A stretch of DNA of 64,000 nucleotides, from positions 74,499,491 to 74,563,490 of the forward strand of contig JALGPY010000003.1 of assembly GCA_023055425.1 (NCBI GenBank), read 5' to 3'. Origin of the DNA: Linanthus parryae. Taxonomy: Eukaryota; Streptophyta; Magnoliopsida; Ericales; Polemoniaceae. The notes beneath the pieces are model-generated. The model worked only from the letters and a program-made list of their open reading frames with translations. It searched no databases and was not told the DNA's origin. Below are positions 22,457-35,583 of the stretch, one piece after another (within the stretch, counting starts at the first letter, position 1; every line of letters begins with the position of its first letter). The translations under genes and the position numbers were made by a program.

Positions 22457-25400
22457 ATGGCATAGACAAAAGGAACCAAACCTGTTAAGGAGGTCGAAGA
22501 AATACCTGATCTCCCCCAGGCCTTATGGCGAAAAGCCCCCTATCTGGGTGGAAAAGACTTTTACCATGCTAGGGTTAAGGTGAAGAACCCGCCGATTCCA
22601 GTCCCTTCTGAGGAACTGCAAACGCTGACCCCTCCAGTTAACGCGGCCATGCTCGAATGGATTGATTCCAAGGACGTGGTTCGATTGGGGGTCGAAAATG
22701 GGTTTTTCCCGTACACTGCGATTTCCACTCAAGCGTTTGTTCAGAAATTGGACTTCATGGATGAGTGGATTGACCATGTACTGACCAATCATGCCAGTAC
22801 TTTAAACGATGCTGGCATTTATTTCGCAATCAGAGCTATGAAGGGTGCTGCCGTGAAGCTGGACCAGTCCATTCTTCTAAACCTTCTTTCGCGTTACTCG
22901 CCTGCAACTCACACATTTCACTTCGCTGAGTTGGAGGCTGCTCCCACTCTTGAAGACGTGCACATGCTGTACGATCTGTCCCCTGTGGGTGAGGTGGATC
23001 CTTTGAGTCCCTTGAGGACTGATGCAGAAATTGCCTTGTACAAGCAGATGGAGGAGTGCTTGTCACAGGTGAAGAAAATTTCTACCTGGTGGACTCCTGC
23101 AAAACTTCTTCCTGACTGGCAGTTGGTTAACACCTCCGCGAAGAACACTTGGAACAAGTGGGTGCAATATTTCTTTCGCGATTATGCGAACAGTAGTATC
23201 ACCAAGAAGCTTTTGAGCCAAAACCCGAAGGCTAAAAACTATGTAGATGGAAAGGGTTATCACTTGACCTTATGCGCCTTTCTCTGCGCCTGGCTGTCGA
23301 GGTATCTGATCGATGGACATCCGCATGATGGGGTCTTCTATCATGTTCTTCCTATGGCTGTGAAACTGGCCCTTGGTCAGAAAGTCGCACTTGGGCCCTT
23401 GGTCTTGGGCACGTTGTACCACAGGTTGGATCAGTTAGTTGTAGCAATGAAGGAATCGCTCGGTCGCCGTGATGTTCTGACCTATGTCAACATTGCTTTC
23501 CTGACTATGTGGGTCTTCGAGCGGTGGCCTTCTTATGCCCCCAATCCTTCTAGGCCCAGCAAATGGTGTCCCTCAGGTGCGGAGGAGGAGCGTAATAGCG
23601 GCAGGGCTGCGAGGTGGTTTGGAACTAACTTTCCCAAGTGCGTTTGGAGCTTGGTATGCGACAACCGGGAAGAGTTCATAGTGAGACCTTACGCCACGCG
23701 CATTGAGAATGTGCGATGGTTCCCAAAACTGTATCCCTCCAAGGCAGTTGCTTTCTCAGAAGAGCTCCTTTTCGAGGGCGGGGAGCATTTCCACGAGCGC
23801 TATCGCGAATTCTTCTGCTGGTGTCTAAGGGGCTCTCTTCCTGCTCTTGCAGAGCATGTGCGTGAGCTCACCCCTAGGTACGAGAGGATCACCGTGGATG
23901 TTGACCCCACTCGCGTTTCTCCTTAGTTTGGCTTTGATGCGGTGGCACCATCAATCTGGCCACAGTCCATCATAAGAGGCTGCTACAAGCGATTATTGTC
24001 TGGGGAGTGTAAAACAATCTTAAGGAGCAATCTTCCCTTCGAGCAGCCCCCAGGTAATCACGAAGGTGGCTACTCCAGAAACTGGGTCGCTTATTGGAAT
24101 ACACAGCAGACCAGGTTTGAGACGCAGTCGTCCCCTCGGCCAAACAGAGCTCCTGTGATCAAAAGGAATTCTTTCCCTTTCCGTCCTAATTGTAGCTTGG
24201 ACGAGTCTGAATACGGCTGATATTCGTTGCTGGATCGCGAGAATCACCAGTGTCTCTCCACCATTCTCGACGAGAAGATAGCCGCAGTTAAGAGAGGTGA
24301 TTCGCATGTCATTAGATACAGCGAAACTTTCGCCAAGGTAAACAATCTCTCCTGCATGTGCTAAGTTTCCTTATTCCAATTCATTGAAACTTGATGCTTC
24401 ATTTTCTGCCTCAGTGCTATGTGAGGAGGTTCGCATCTGGTGAACGTTCCAAATCGCTGGTCACCACCATTGTTACTGCAAGAAGACGGGGAGAACCAGT
24501 TCGGCTAGCACTGAAAATGGATCCCGCAGTTGAGACCAAGATTCGCGAGATCATGGATGCTTTCGCTGATTCGCTGATAGAGAACACTCTCCACCCAGGA
24601 ACGATCCGTCTCCCCCAGCAGCTACTGCCCCGAGAGCGAAGAGGCCCAGACAAAGAGGAATTACAATCTCTTCCCCTAGGAGCGCTCCAACTTCTCCTCC
24701 TGCGAGATCCCTTACTTCCAGAGATAAAGGTAAAGGTCGCATGCTAAGCAAGGCGCAGAAAGAGCTCGCGGTGGAGACCTTTGGTCCGTTTGACCAGGAA
24801 GAAGAGGAGGAGGAGAGAAGGGAGGCGAGAGGACATGAAGAAGAGGAAAGAATCGAAGATGTCAGAGACAGAGAGAGAGATGAGATACAAGAGGAAGCGT
24901 CAGGAGGCATCTCAATCGTACTTCTCTTCTCATTATCTTAACTTTTTGCAATCTTAATTGAACAAATTGTTCCTTTGCAGATGATGATGATGAGACCATC
25001 AGTGGCCTTTTGGCCAAGAGGCAGAAGAGGGGTTCCCATTCTGGTGTTCCCGACGAAACCATAAGCGAGGAAATCCTTGCCGAATCCAGGAGAACAGCTG
25101 CGGAGGCTGCTGAAAGAAGAAGAAAGCGAGAAGAAGAAGAAGTGCTTGAATGCGTAATGAAAAGGAGCCTAGAAGAGCAACACGTCGACGACTTAGTGCG
25201 TCCAACCCATGAGGGAAGTGCGGTTCCAGAAGAGGAAACCCCTGAAATTGACGAGGAGGATGCGGCTCCAGAAGAAGATGCAGCAGCTCTAGAGTAAGTC
25301 CAAGCGGACTTCGAAGAAATCGCAGGTGGTAACGAAGGTGATATTTTTAATCTCGCAGTAACTTACCGAGATGTGATTGTCGGTGCATTAAAGCATGGTT

Positions 25401-26757
25401 TGTCGAAACCTGACATTCGCCGCTGGCTAGTAAGCAAGTGCGGTGAACCTTCACGTAATCATTTGAAAAACACTTGTGAACTAGGCTTAGTAACCCAAAC
25501 ATGCTCATGACTGGTTTCTTCGCACCCCAGGCCATGCTCCTCTTAAAGACATGCTTAATGAAGATACATTAATAGGACATGGTTCTGCGTCTTTAGCCTA
25601 CGACGCAGATGCTGCAATCCCACCCTCGCGTGGAGGTGCCAAATCTTGGCTTATTGATACGATAATAAAATATGATACAATACAAGTTACCTCACATCAT
25701 CGTATCTTGTATCGCAGGCAATTATGATGAAGCCATGTTGGAACAAAGGAGTCAACCTTCTACATCTTATGTCCCGGTGCCGAGTTCTCACACTGAGAAG
25801 CCCGTCGCAGCTGCTGAGTATGCGGGAGAGCCCTTCGAGGACATCATCGAGGTTTCTGACGATGCCGAAGCTAACACCGTGTTCATGGAGGAAGATGCCC
25901 ATACTACTGTTGAAGAAACAAATGCTGCTGATGCTATCACACCTGAAGGCATCCCTGATCAAGCTACAACTTCTACTGCTGTTATGCCTCCAGCGATGAC
26001 TGAGCCTGCAGCGAATCTTCCTGCGTGGAACTTTTGGAGTTCGCAGGTTGGGACTGCAATCGCACCCGCTACAGCTTATGCTCTTCCTACCAACTATGAG
26101 GAGTTAGAGCTCGCAGCTGACAGGAGGGCAATGGAGCAGAGACAATCTTCAGCTGCCCCAGCAATGCGCATCCCTTCTTTGCGCGAGATTCTTGAAGGAA
26201 CCGGTATGTGGTGATTGTTGTTCACATCTCACATTCTTCATTTACAAGCTCGATAATCTAACTTGTTTTAACATTGCTTAGGGTTGAAGCAAGATGACGT
26301 GGACTGGCTAGTTCGGATGCGCCTCTCCTATCCTCACTCATTTGTGAGGTCTCTGGAGATAGGGCCCTTCGACAGGAGACTGTTTTTTACTGAAGCCATC
26401 TGGATTTTAGAGCAGTTATCTGCGGCCACACCTGCGACCATCTCTCCTCAGAGTGCGGAGCTGCTTTTCAGCATGTGTCAAAACCTTCGCACCAAAGTTC
26501 AAGGCAAGCTGGGTTTTGGTTATCTTATCAAAAGAGTCACCCAAATTCGCGCGGCCGTGAATTTGAACCGCGGCTACCATAACCTCGCAGCTGAGGAACA
26601 GAAGGTGGAGCAGCAAAAGCAGAAGGCTGAAGAGGCTGTAAAGCTCTTCCATGAAATGAACGCCAATTATGATCGATTGAAGCAAGAAGTGGAGCAAGTG
26701 GCAAACTTGTCTGCTCAGTTTACTCCTGATGACCCCCTGGTCAAAGGCTTGTTTTGA
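22457..26757 (+). pseudogene. Antisense PMD gene of the outer element, six exons, decayed
   Basis: This copy follows the same exon plan as the intact gene at 35584-39868. Exons by alignment are 22457-24337, 24415-24906, 24981-25454, 25531-25635, 25718-26203 and 26282-26757; exon 1 has exactly the same length (1881 nt). Breaks: TAG at codon 3 (22463), TAG at 23924, TGA at 24218, a frameshift near 24600 in exon 2, and TAA at 25295 in exon 3. The exon 2 donor is GC instead of GT. The acceptor before the start codon is AAG instead of CAG. The plant mobile domain blocks (THTFHFAELEAAPTLEDV, KGYHLTLCAFLCAWLSRYLI), coiled coils and an IIEVSDD motif are still readable. It is non-functional but proves the gene is an old part of the family. 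Confidence 0.85.
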
Positions 26758-27149
26758 ATAATAGCAAATTTGTATTTGAATGAAAAAAATGCTAAAACAT
26801 TACTGTTTTGCTGCTAGGGTTTCTCCCCCCTTTTTTTTCTTTAAAAAGAATTTGAATGCCTGTTTTGCCCTTCCCGGGATTTGCTCGAATATCTCTGTGC
26901 ATATCAATTTGTGACGTCAGCTATAGATTTTCTGCCTTGATTTTCGCGCTAATTGCTCATTAGATAAGCACGCTTTTCTTGGGAATTCCATCCGTATCAT
27001 GACTATCCGTCATTAATTAGGATACGCAACCGAATCGTCGTAGTCTTTAGTAGGGCAATTGATTGTCACCTCTTTCCAAGGCATAAGTGATTGATTCTTA
27101 CCCCTTTTCCAAGTTTTGCTGACTCATCTAAGCAACTGAAGAGTCTCAA

Positions 27150-27547
27150 CAGGGTTTTTATAAACCCTGCTTTCTGCTGCTTGGGTTCTTCATCCCACAA
27201 TGTGGCTTGCCGTGAGTCCCAACGACTGCTGGCTTCAACGCTTATCTTTCGTTGATTCATGGCAGCTTCAAGTTGTGAAACCTGAGTTTGTTCTTTGTGC
27301 CATAGAAATAGCTTCCCATATCTGCTTTATAAGGCTTATTGATCTTTATAACTATCATAAAGAAGATGCAGATAATACCTCATGCTTGCTCGAACAATTT
27401 TCTTCGTCTATCATGCTTGCAGGTCATGTTTCCGGCCACCTCCCGGCGAGGTGCAGCGCCGTACTGACCTTGCTACCAATTCGTAATGAACGGCGGATTT
27501 CTCCTCTAGCTTTCCCGGAGGTTGATCATTCGCCACCACGTTCTTGA
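27150..27547 (+). CDS. Possible second antisense ORF, outer copy
   Basis: ATG near 27199 opens a frame (WLAVSPNDCWLQRLSFVD) to 27547. A TATA-like TTTATAAACCC lies about 40 bp upstream. The same frame is open in the inner element (40330-40677) with recognisable similarity (SPxDCWLQRL, HKEDADNTSC, RCSAV). I do not know the family. The changes between copies fall in all three codon positions, so selection for protein is not shown. Confidence 0.3.
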
Positions 27548-28189
27548 ACTCGGGGTGGCGAGCCATTGTGCTCGTCTCCGTGGACAAGGAGCCTCTTGCC
27601 CTAGGAGTTGCTGCTTGTCTGTTCTTCACAGCCGCATACGCCGGAATAGGTGGTTCCTCAGGAATGTCTCTTGGGCAGAAGACCAGACAATGGCCTTGTC
27701 AGATCCTGGGATCTTGAACATAGCGTCGCATAGGTCTTGTAGACATGGCGGGCTGTTCACTGTATAAGAACACCCTACTTGCTACAGATCTTTGGTCGCA
27801 GATCGTTGCATCGCATGGTTACTATTAAAACCAGTAGGTCGATCCTTTTTTTTAGTGGGGATTTCCCCGATGTGTAGCTTCCGCTTGTAGGTTGCTATTT
27901 AGATGCATTGTAAGCCATGTTGGCTGCGTAACTAGCTTGATCTGAGCTTTTTCGCTTGTAAGTTGTTATCTAGACAGATAAATTGTAAGTCATTTTTGAC
28001 TCATAATGATAAATCGCTTTATATGATTTGCTGTTTTGTTACAACAAATTACAATTTCGCATGCGCTTTGGAAAATTTCGCCTTTTGTAGTGTTGTATTC
28101 ACCCTTTGCATTGTTGCAATGATTCGCTATCCATCAGATAGATTCGCAAATGTATTTCAGATCATTTGAGACCGCATTCGCATAGTTTT

Positions 28190-28808
28190 GCTATTTTTGG
28201 CAGATAGGCCTGAGAATTGCTAAAGATGTGATTCTAGTGCGGCTGCTATCGTTGCAGATAGGCTTAGAATATCACTTAAGATCATATTTGCATGGTGCTG
28301 CTATCACGGCGGATAAGCTTAGAAGATCACTTAAGATCATATTCGCATAGGCTGCTATCGTTGCAGATAGGCTTAAAAGATCACTTAAGATCATATTCGC
28401 ATGGTGCTGCTATCACGGCGGATAGGCTTAGAGATCATTTAAGATCATATTCGCATAGGCTGCTATCATGGCATATAGGCTTAGAGATCATTTAAGATCA
28501 AATTCGCATAGGCTGCTATCGTTGCAGATAGGCTTAAAAGATCACTTAAGATCATATTCGCATGGTGCTGCTATCACGGCGGATAGCTTAGAGATCATTT
28601 AAGATCATATTCGCATAGGCTGCTATCATGGCAGATAGGCTTAGAGATCATTTAAGATCAAATTCGCATAGGCTGCTATCGTGGCAGATAGGCTTAAAAG
28701 ATCACTTAAGATCGTATTCGCATAGGCTGCTATCACAGAGGATAGGCTTTTAAAAGATCACTTAAGATCGTATTCGCATAGGCTGCTATCACAGAGGATA
28801 GGCTTTCG
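28190..28808. repeat. 54-57-bp tandem repeats, outer element
   Basis: About ten units contain GCTGCTATC-N6-GATAGGCTTA and GATCACTTAAGATC. They lie between the end of the antisense gene region and the end of pol. The array is shorter than the homologous one in the inner element (41260-42670). Confidence 0.9.
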
Positions 28809-28865
28809 CTACTGAGAAATAATGAAATAAACAAAGTAATAAAAAGCTGAAATTATAAAGTTCTT

Positions 28866-28945
28866 CCCATTTGGGAGAAGTCTTTTTATTATAAAAATAC
28901 TCTCATATGGGAGAACGAGATTACAATTCCCTCATATGGGAGAGA
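28866..28945. repeat. Three short CTCATATGGGAGA words after pol, outer copy
   Basis: CTTCCCATTTGGGAGAAG, CTCTCATATGGGAGAAC and CCCTCATATGGGAGAG occur within 80 bp just past the pol stop. They match the set at 42752-42832 in the inner element. Confidence 0.75.
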
Positions 28946-29014
28946 AGATGCACGAGTTATAGCACTACAGAGCATAAAGCTGACGTTGTAATCTAACGCA
29001 TATAATGAGAGGAG

Positions 29015-32000
29015 TTAAGGATAATACTTCTTAATCCAGCGCATGTTGACTGAGCTTGGGGTTGAGGCCGTCCCATGTAGCCTTTGTATATTGCAGTAGC
29101 CACTATCAAAGACTTCTGTGACTTCGAAGGGTCCTTCCCAGTTGGCTGCGAATTTTGGATGAGTTGCTTCTCGCATGCAGTTATCCGACGCGCGCAAGAC
29201 CAAATCTCCAACTGCGAAATCTCGACGTTGGAATGTTTTGTTGTTCGCGCGGGCGATCCTTTCTTGGTATCGTTTATTAATCCTTTTAGCTTGCTCCCGT
29301 TTCTCTTCTAACAGGACCAGATCATGGTCGCGTTGATTGTCGTATAATGCATGAAAAGCCAGCCTCGCGGAGTTGACTTTCACCTCTGCAGGTACTACAG
29401 CTTCAGCCCCATAACATAAAAGGAATGGTGAGACTCCTGTGGGCGTCCTTGGAGAAGTCCGATAGGCCCAAAAGGCTATGTTCAATGAATCAGCCCATTT
29501 CTTGTGGTCATTTGCCACCATCTTGCTCAAGACCCTCAATAATATCTTGTTGGTTGCTTCTGCTTGCCCGTTCCCCTTCGGGTAATATGGGGTGGAGCAT
29601 ATCTGCCTTATGTTGTACTCTGCTAGCTTCCCAGCCACCTGGCGATTAACAAAAGGGGTGCCATTATCTGAGAGAATGGTGTTTAGAATTCCGAACCTGC
29701 ATATGATGCTTTCTTGGATGAAATGGACCACAGCTGCGCATTTGCTGTCTTTAGTGGTATCGCTTCTACCCACTTGGTGAACAGCTCGGTCGCGGTGAGA
29801 ATGAAATGATTCCAGTGCGAGGTTGGTCGAATGGGACCAACAAAATCCAAAGCCCTTGTATGGAATGGCCACGGTGTTCCCAACGCATGTAAATCCACAG
29901 CAGGAGCGTGTACTAGATTTCCTTTGAATTGGCACTCCTGGCACCGTCTTACTTTAGTGCGACAGTCTGCTTCCATGGTGGGCCAAAAGTAGCCGATCGA
30001 GAGAAGTTGTCTGCATAACTTCGCACCTCCCTGGTGTTCCACTTGATGAGAGAGGTCCATCACTTCTTGCGCCTCTTTGCTGTCTAGACATCGCAGCAAG
30101 TTACCCTCATGGCCCCTGCGCCAGAGCATATTTTCTTGCACCACATACCGCGCTGCTTTTCTCTTTAGTTTCTCAGCTTCTTTTCTCGACTCAGGCACAA
30201 TACCCTGCGTGAGAAAGTCAAAGAGTGGCTTCCTCCAATCCACATCACCATCAGTCAGAGCAATTGATAAAGGATCTTTGATCAGTGCGCAACTCTCGCA
30301 GTTTCCTTGAATCAATGCTGCGGCCGTTGACATGTCCGGCCAATGAATCCCATACCTTTGGGCTTTCCGATAGATTGACACTTCGCTTTCCCCGCAAGCA
30401 TGTTGGTGAATCTTTTCTAAGAGCGCTTGTCCTTCCTGCTCCGAGACGCATCGCATCAGTATTCCGCCAGGGCCCTTTTAGTAGAGGGTGTTGTCATGTA
30501 TGCAATACCCCTTCGTAAATGCCCAATTTTCGTTGCTCGTACCCTCTGCGATAGCACGCAGGATTGACTTTCTCCAGTCCGCATTGTCTATGCATTCGTC
30601 GTCGCACATGTCCTATTTCAACACCGAGGATGTTCGCACTTCAATTAAGATTCTCGCGGGACATTTATCCGTACTAACCTTGGATCCCAAGGTAGCTAAA
30701 GCATCGGCATGCCTATTGTCCGCTCTGGGTTTGTGCTCGTACTTGACGTCGCAAAACTGTTGCACCAGTTTTTGTACCAAGGTCCGATAGGGCAACAAGT
30801 TGATCTCCTTCAAACCATACTCGCCCGAGGCTTGTTTGGCGATTAGCTTGGAGTCTCCCATAACCGTCAAGTTGCTTACTTGGAGTGCTTTTGCTGCGCG
30901 AAGGCCGGCGATGAGAGCCTCATACTCTGCTTCATTGTTAGTGACTGCGAAGTCAAGCTTTGCGGACATGTGTATGACTTCTCCATCGGGTTTGGTCAAG
31001 ACTATTCCGACCTCCACCTTTCCTTTTTGATGAACCATCGAAGTGGAGTATCCAATAGGGCAACTCAACTGCGTAGATTTCAGGTCCCTCTAATTCTTCT
31101 TCAATCACAGGCTCATGACTGTCATCAGGGAACTGCGCGAGCAAATCCGCCACCGCTTGCGATTTGATTGCCCGGGGTCGAACACATGTGATGTCATATT
31201 GAGAAATGGTCATATACCATTTTGCCAATCTTCCCCCAGGAGCAGTATGAGTCAGAAGATACCGTATAGGATCACTCTTTGTGACCACTACTACTTTGTG
31301 CGAAGCAAAATAGTGCCTCAACTTCTCTATTACAAAGAATAAAGCAAGGCAATGACGTTCGATATCCGTGTACCTTGATTCTGCTGGCTGCACTACGCGA
31401 GAGATGTAGTAAATGGGCCTTCTTGACCCTCATACTCCTGAGCTAGGAGTGCCCCTATGGACCTCTTTGTTGACGTTAAGTATAACAAGAGCGGTGATCC
31501 GAGCTGAGGCGCTATCATTACCTTTGACGATGTCAACAGGTCCTTTAGCTTTCCGAATGCAGCCTCGTGCTCTGTAGTCCAGTTGTATGCAGTATCTTTC
31601 TTGATAAGATCGTTGAAACAGTAGGTCATTTCGGCGATCGCTGGGATGAATCTTCGCAGGTAGGATAGCTTTCCCAGGAAGGTTTTCAAGGCACTTTGGT
31701 TGTGCGGCGCAGTCATGCTAGTGATCGCCGATACTTTCGCAGGATCAGGCTCTATTCCTTGACGATGTACCACACATCCCAAGAACTTCCCCGATGTCAC
31801 CCCGAATGCGCACTTCATTGGGTTCATATTTAACTGAAAGCTTCTGCATCTGTTGAACACTTTTCGCAAATCCCCCAGGTGGTCTGCCTCTTCCTTGGAT
31901 TTGACGACCAAATCATCCACGTAGAATTCTACTTCCTTGTGCATCATATCGTGAAATAGGGCCATCATGGTTCGCTGATAAGTCGCACCTGCGTTCTTGA

Positions 32001-34246
32001 GACCAAAGGGCATAAACGTGTAATTGAAGACTCCCACCGGAGTGATGAATGCGGTTTTCCGTGCATCTTCGGGGTCCATCTTGATCTGATTGTACCCACT
32101 AAAGCCGTCCATGAAGCTGAACATGCGATGACCCACGGTCGAATCAATAAGTAAGTCGATGTTGGGGAGTGGAAAATCATCCTTGGGGCAGAAGCGATTA
32201 AGATCCCGGAAATCCACGCAAATGCGAAGCTGCCCATTCTTCTTTACCACGGGCACAATGTTAGCCAACCATGTGGGATGGTGATTTGGCTCTATGAATT
32301 TGGCATTCAGAAGTTTGAAAACTTCCTGCTTGATCTTAACGCTGAGCTCCGGTCTAAAGCTTCTCGTGCTCTTCTTTACCGGTTTGGATCCTGGGATTAC
32401 ATCCAACCGATGCATAGTGATGCTCGTGTCCAGGCCGGGCATCTCATCGTACTCCCATGCGAACACGTCTTTGTACTCAGTCAGGAGTTGCAACAATCTT
32501 TCCTCCTCCTCACCTGCGAGGTCTGCACTTAGAAAGACTGGCCTCTTCTTTTCTTCGCTTGGGCTTAGGAATACCTCCTTTAGCTCCTTCTTTTGCGACC
32601 TGGGTTTATCCTCCATGAATTCAGGCGCTTCTTTGAGTTTCTCCTCTAGAACGCTTGGCATTGGTTTGTCTGGTTCCAACACCTGCTCAATCTGATCGAT
32701 TTGCTCAGGGATATCCCCATGCTCGCGTGTGGACACCCCCGCGCACCTTCATATGCGATAGCATTTCTTTCCGTTGGCGTAGGAACTCTCTATTTCCTTG
32801 CCTTCGGGATCATGTTTCGCTATCCTCTTCAGAGTATACACATTCTTTCGCTGGTAGGCAATCCGCGGCACCTCCTCTCGCGTGGGCGGCTTTTTCTTGG
32901 CTTCCTCTCTTGTCACCATCACCCCTGCGGGTGACTGATCTTTGATGTCCTCCCAACGGGGCAAAGGAGTGGGGTTGAACGGCCCCGGCGTTTGCTCATC
33001 TGCCATCTCAGTGAACCACACCGCCTCACTGAGATGCGCTTTATCCATGTTGAAAGGATTTGTCGAAGCTGGTATCCCGACTATCCTATCATTCCAGATA
33101 GCTTTCATCACTTGGTGAGCTGTTGAAGGGACAACATCAATGCGATGAATCCAGGACCGACCTATAATCATGTGATATGTGGTGTTCGCATCTATGACAT
33201 AGAATTTTGCTGAACACTTAATTTTTCCGATCTGGACACCTAGGCGGATCCATCCTGTTGTCATTCTGGAGTCGCTTCCGAATTCCATCAGCGGGGACGG
33301 ACGCTTGACGATCTTGTGTTCTGGAATTCCTGCCAACTTCAGAGTATGGAGCGAAAAAACGTTAAATGCTGCTCCTCCGTCAACGAACGCTCTTTTGAAT
33401 TCCACGCCATTGATGATAGCTGTTACATACAGAGGCTTCTGATGGCTCGCATCTGTCTTCTTATCGCTTGCGGAGAAGGTCATGACCTTTTCTGTAGAGC
33501 GAGATGCCCTGACAACTTTTCCATTGGAGACTACGAGATCCTCCTCGTAATCTTCTGCTATCCTCAGGATCGCCTTTGTCATCTCCATCCGGCATTTCTC
33601 TGAGAAATTCATCTCGTCAAAGAACCTGCTGAACCCGTGCGACCCCTTCATCCGGTCTGCGCGTTCGTCCTCGGTGTCTATACTGTAATCTTCGTCGTTG
33701 TGAATCTCGGAAATGATGGGTAGACCATCCTCCGCAACCTCTTCAAGGTCCACAATCGAGATCATGGCGACCTCTTTGCCATTCGGCTCTTGCTCCGCAT
33801 GGGCAGGGAGTGGATTGTTTCACACATCCTGCCTTTGATCGCTGACGATCAGTTCGCCATTCTTCATCTTTTGGCTTACCATGATTTTGAGCTTCTTGCA
33901 ATCAGCTGTGGGTGCATGACCTTCCCATGACATTCGCACCACTTCGGGTCTCTCACCATTTCCCGGGAAGGTGCTTTTTCGAGCGGCGGCAAGATACCGT
34001 CCTTACGCCATTGTCTGCACAGGTCGCTCGCCTCCTCTACCGAGCACGGCAGCGGTGGCGCATCGAAGTTTACTACCTTCGGCTGCTTTTGTGGCGAGAT
34101 TGTATTCACTTCAGCCTCGCGTCCTCTCTTGTAGCTGAATCTTCCAATTTTGAAAGTGTTTCCGCTCAAGGATCACTCAGGGGCATTCCTCTTTTTCTGT
34201 CTCTCCACTATAGGCTCGATATTCTTCGTGCATTCAATTAGCTTGG
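29015..34246 (-). pseudogene. Outer Tat gag-pol, decayed, main part
   Basis: Read on the minus strand this holds the end of gag, protease (32749-33765), RT (31393-32736, YVDD present), RNase H, a second RNase H (30613-31393), the zinc modules and the integrase core (29015-30456). Breaks seen against the intact copy: stop near 34178, frameshift near 33912, stop at 33820-33822, frameshift near 31395, frameshift near 31065, stop at 30613, TAA in the YYKGPGG motif near 30478, and a frameshift near 29730. The protease-pol junction keeps the in-frame TGA (32749-32751). The 5' part of gag is displaced to 49943-51056 by the inner element. Confidence 0.9.
34242..34246. other. Target-site duplication, left (inner Tat)
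   Basis: CTTGG here matches CTTGG at 49938-49942. The outer gag reads across the two sites when the inner element is ignored. Confidence 0.95.
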
Positions 34247-34891
34247 TGTGCACAAGAGATTCCGGCAGGGAGACCTCCGTGTACACCGTACGTAGTGGAT
34301 CAGGGATCGCACAGGAAGAATAGGGGTGTGTGTAGGGAGAGAGTAAGTCAGTAGCAATGTCTGAGAGAGAGACAGAGGTTTGGCAGAGCTTCCGCGTATG
34401 GCAGTGTGTCCTCCTTTGTATGGAAAGGTTAACGATGTATATATACTGGAGAACGTGACCGTTGTAGTGTGGTTAATGCGCCCATTAATGGCGGCTTAAT
34501 TAGCTTAACCATAACGGCACGTTCGTCCGAGTATATAGGAACCGTTAGAGCACGTGGTGCGCGAGTACCGGAACCGTTACGAGGTTGACCGGGTTTGACC
34601 GGATTGACCGGGTTTGACCGGATTGACCGGGTCTAGGGAGCTCGTGCCATAGATCTCTCAAAACAGTTACTAAAGGTCGCGCGCGGGCTTGGCTCGCACG
34701 CGACAGGGCTTACTCTAGCCTCCAGACCACAAAGTCCCTACAAGTCCCGTGCAGTGGTATGCGAGGGCTCTGTCTCGCAGCCCCCACATGGATCAGCTCG
34801 GCTGGTGATCCTGTGTGTGTGGAGCACAATATGGTGTGCTGGATGGTTGCCACGTGGCCTAGATCTGCCATGTCATAAAGCAGTATCTACA
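34247..34891 (-). repeat. 3' LTR of the inner Tat element
   Basis: It runs TGTGCACAAG ... CAGTATCTACA. Five TTGACC cores lie in a row (34585-34628). Two TATA-like stretches serve minus-strand transcription (about 34435-34445 and 34531-34539). It is identical by eye to 49293-49937. Confidence 0.95.
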
Positions 34892-34907
34892 TTAGCCCCC
34901 TTTCTGC
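34892..34907 (-). other. Polypurine tract
   Basis: On the minus strand GCAGAAAGGGGGCTAA directly precedes the 3' LTR. This is where plus-strand DNA synthesis would start. Confidence 0.75.
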
Positions 34908-35149
34908 GCGTGAAGGCTTGTAGCTGTATAGGCTTCCATGCGCGGAAACCAACATGCGCGTCGTCGTCACGTACCAATTCAAATACGGGTAGATTCAGCC
35001 CCCGTGCGTGTAATTATGACCTAAAACCCCTAGAGTCGTGCCATCTGACCTTTAGGGTTTTAGGCGTGACGTCAGCCCGTCCTGTGATTGCGCGACACGA
35101 CGGTGACGGTTGCGATTCGACTACTGAAGGGACGCAACCCTTCATTCTT

Positions 35150-35162
35150 CTGGATAAATACC
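35150..35162 (+). promoter_or_regulatory. TATA-like element of the antisense gene
   Basis: TCTGGATAAATACC lies 420 bp before the start codon, in a block well conserved with the outer copy. An acceptor-like pyrimidine tract ending CTTTCGCAG (35561-35581) sits two bases before the ATG. A spliced 5' leader is therefore likely, with its donor not pinned down. Confidence 0.5.
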
Positions 35163-35583
35163 TTGTATCCCATCATTGCAAGGCATTGCTTCTTTCTCTT
35201 AAAGTGAATGGTACCCGGAGATCTTCGAGAGCAGATCCAAATAATCAATCATCAGTTCAAGACTGCAAATCGTATTCTTCAATTGTGCATCTCCAAGCAG
35301 GCTTCAAGGAAACAAGGTTGGCCTCGTTTACTTTTTGATTTTAAAATTCCGGCGTTTGTCTTGAACTGCGTTGAATCTGTAAACTCATGAAATCTGTGAA
35401 GAGGCTTTGATCTTTAAACCCGCTTCGCTTTACTCTTTCGACGATATTGGATCTTGCAATTACCCAATTTCTGAAATCGGCACCGGAACTGTTTGCATTC
35501 CTTTGCATAAGTCTCGAATTCAAAATTCAAACTGACTGGTGTGGTATTTCTCCCCCCCTTTTTTTTTTTGCCCTTTCGCAGGA

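Noticed and set aside
22457..34246. Deamination signature (C-to-T) as the cause of the stops in the outer element
   Set aside because: Several stops fit C-to-T (CAG to TAG, CAA to TAA, CGA to TGA), but others are C-to-A (TGC to TGA, TAC to TAA), so the pattern is mixed.
34754..35338. Plus-strand frames running out of the LTRs (34754-35338 and 49800-50600)
   Set aside because: They share the same first residues because the LTRs are identical, then diverge into unrelated sequence: antisense leader in one case, antisense of gag in the other. They are shadows.
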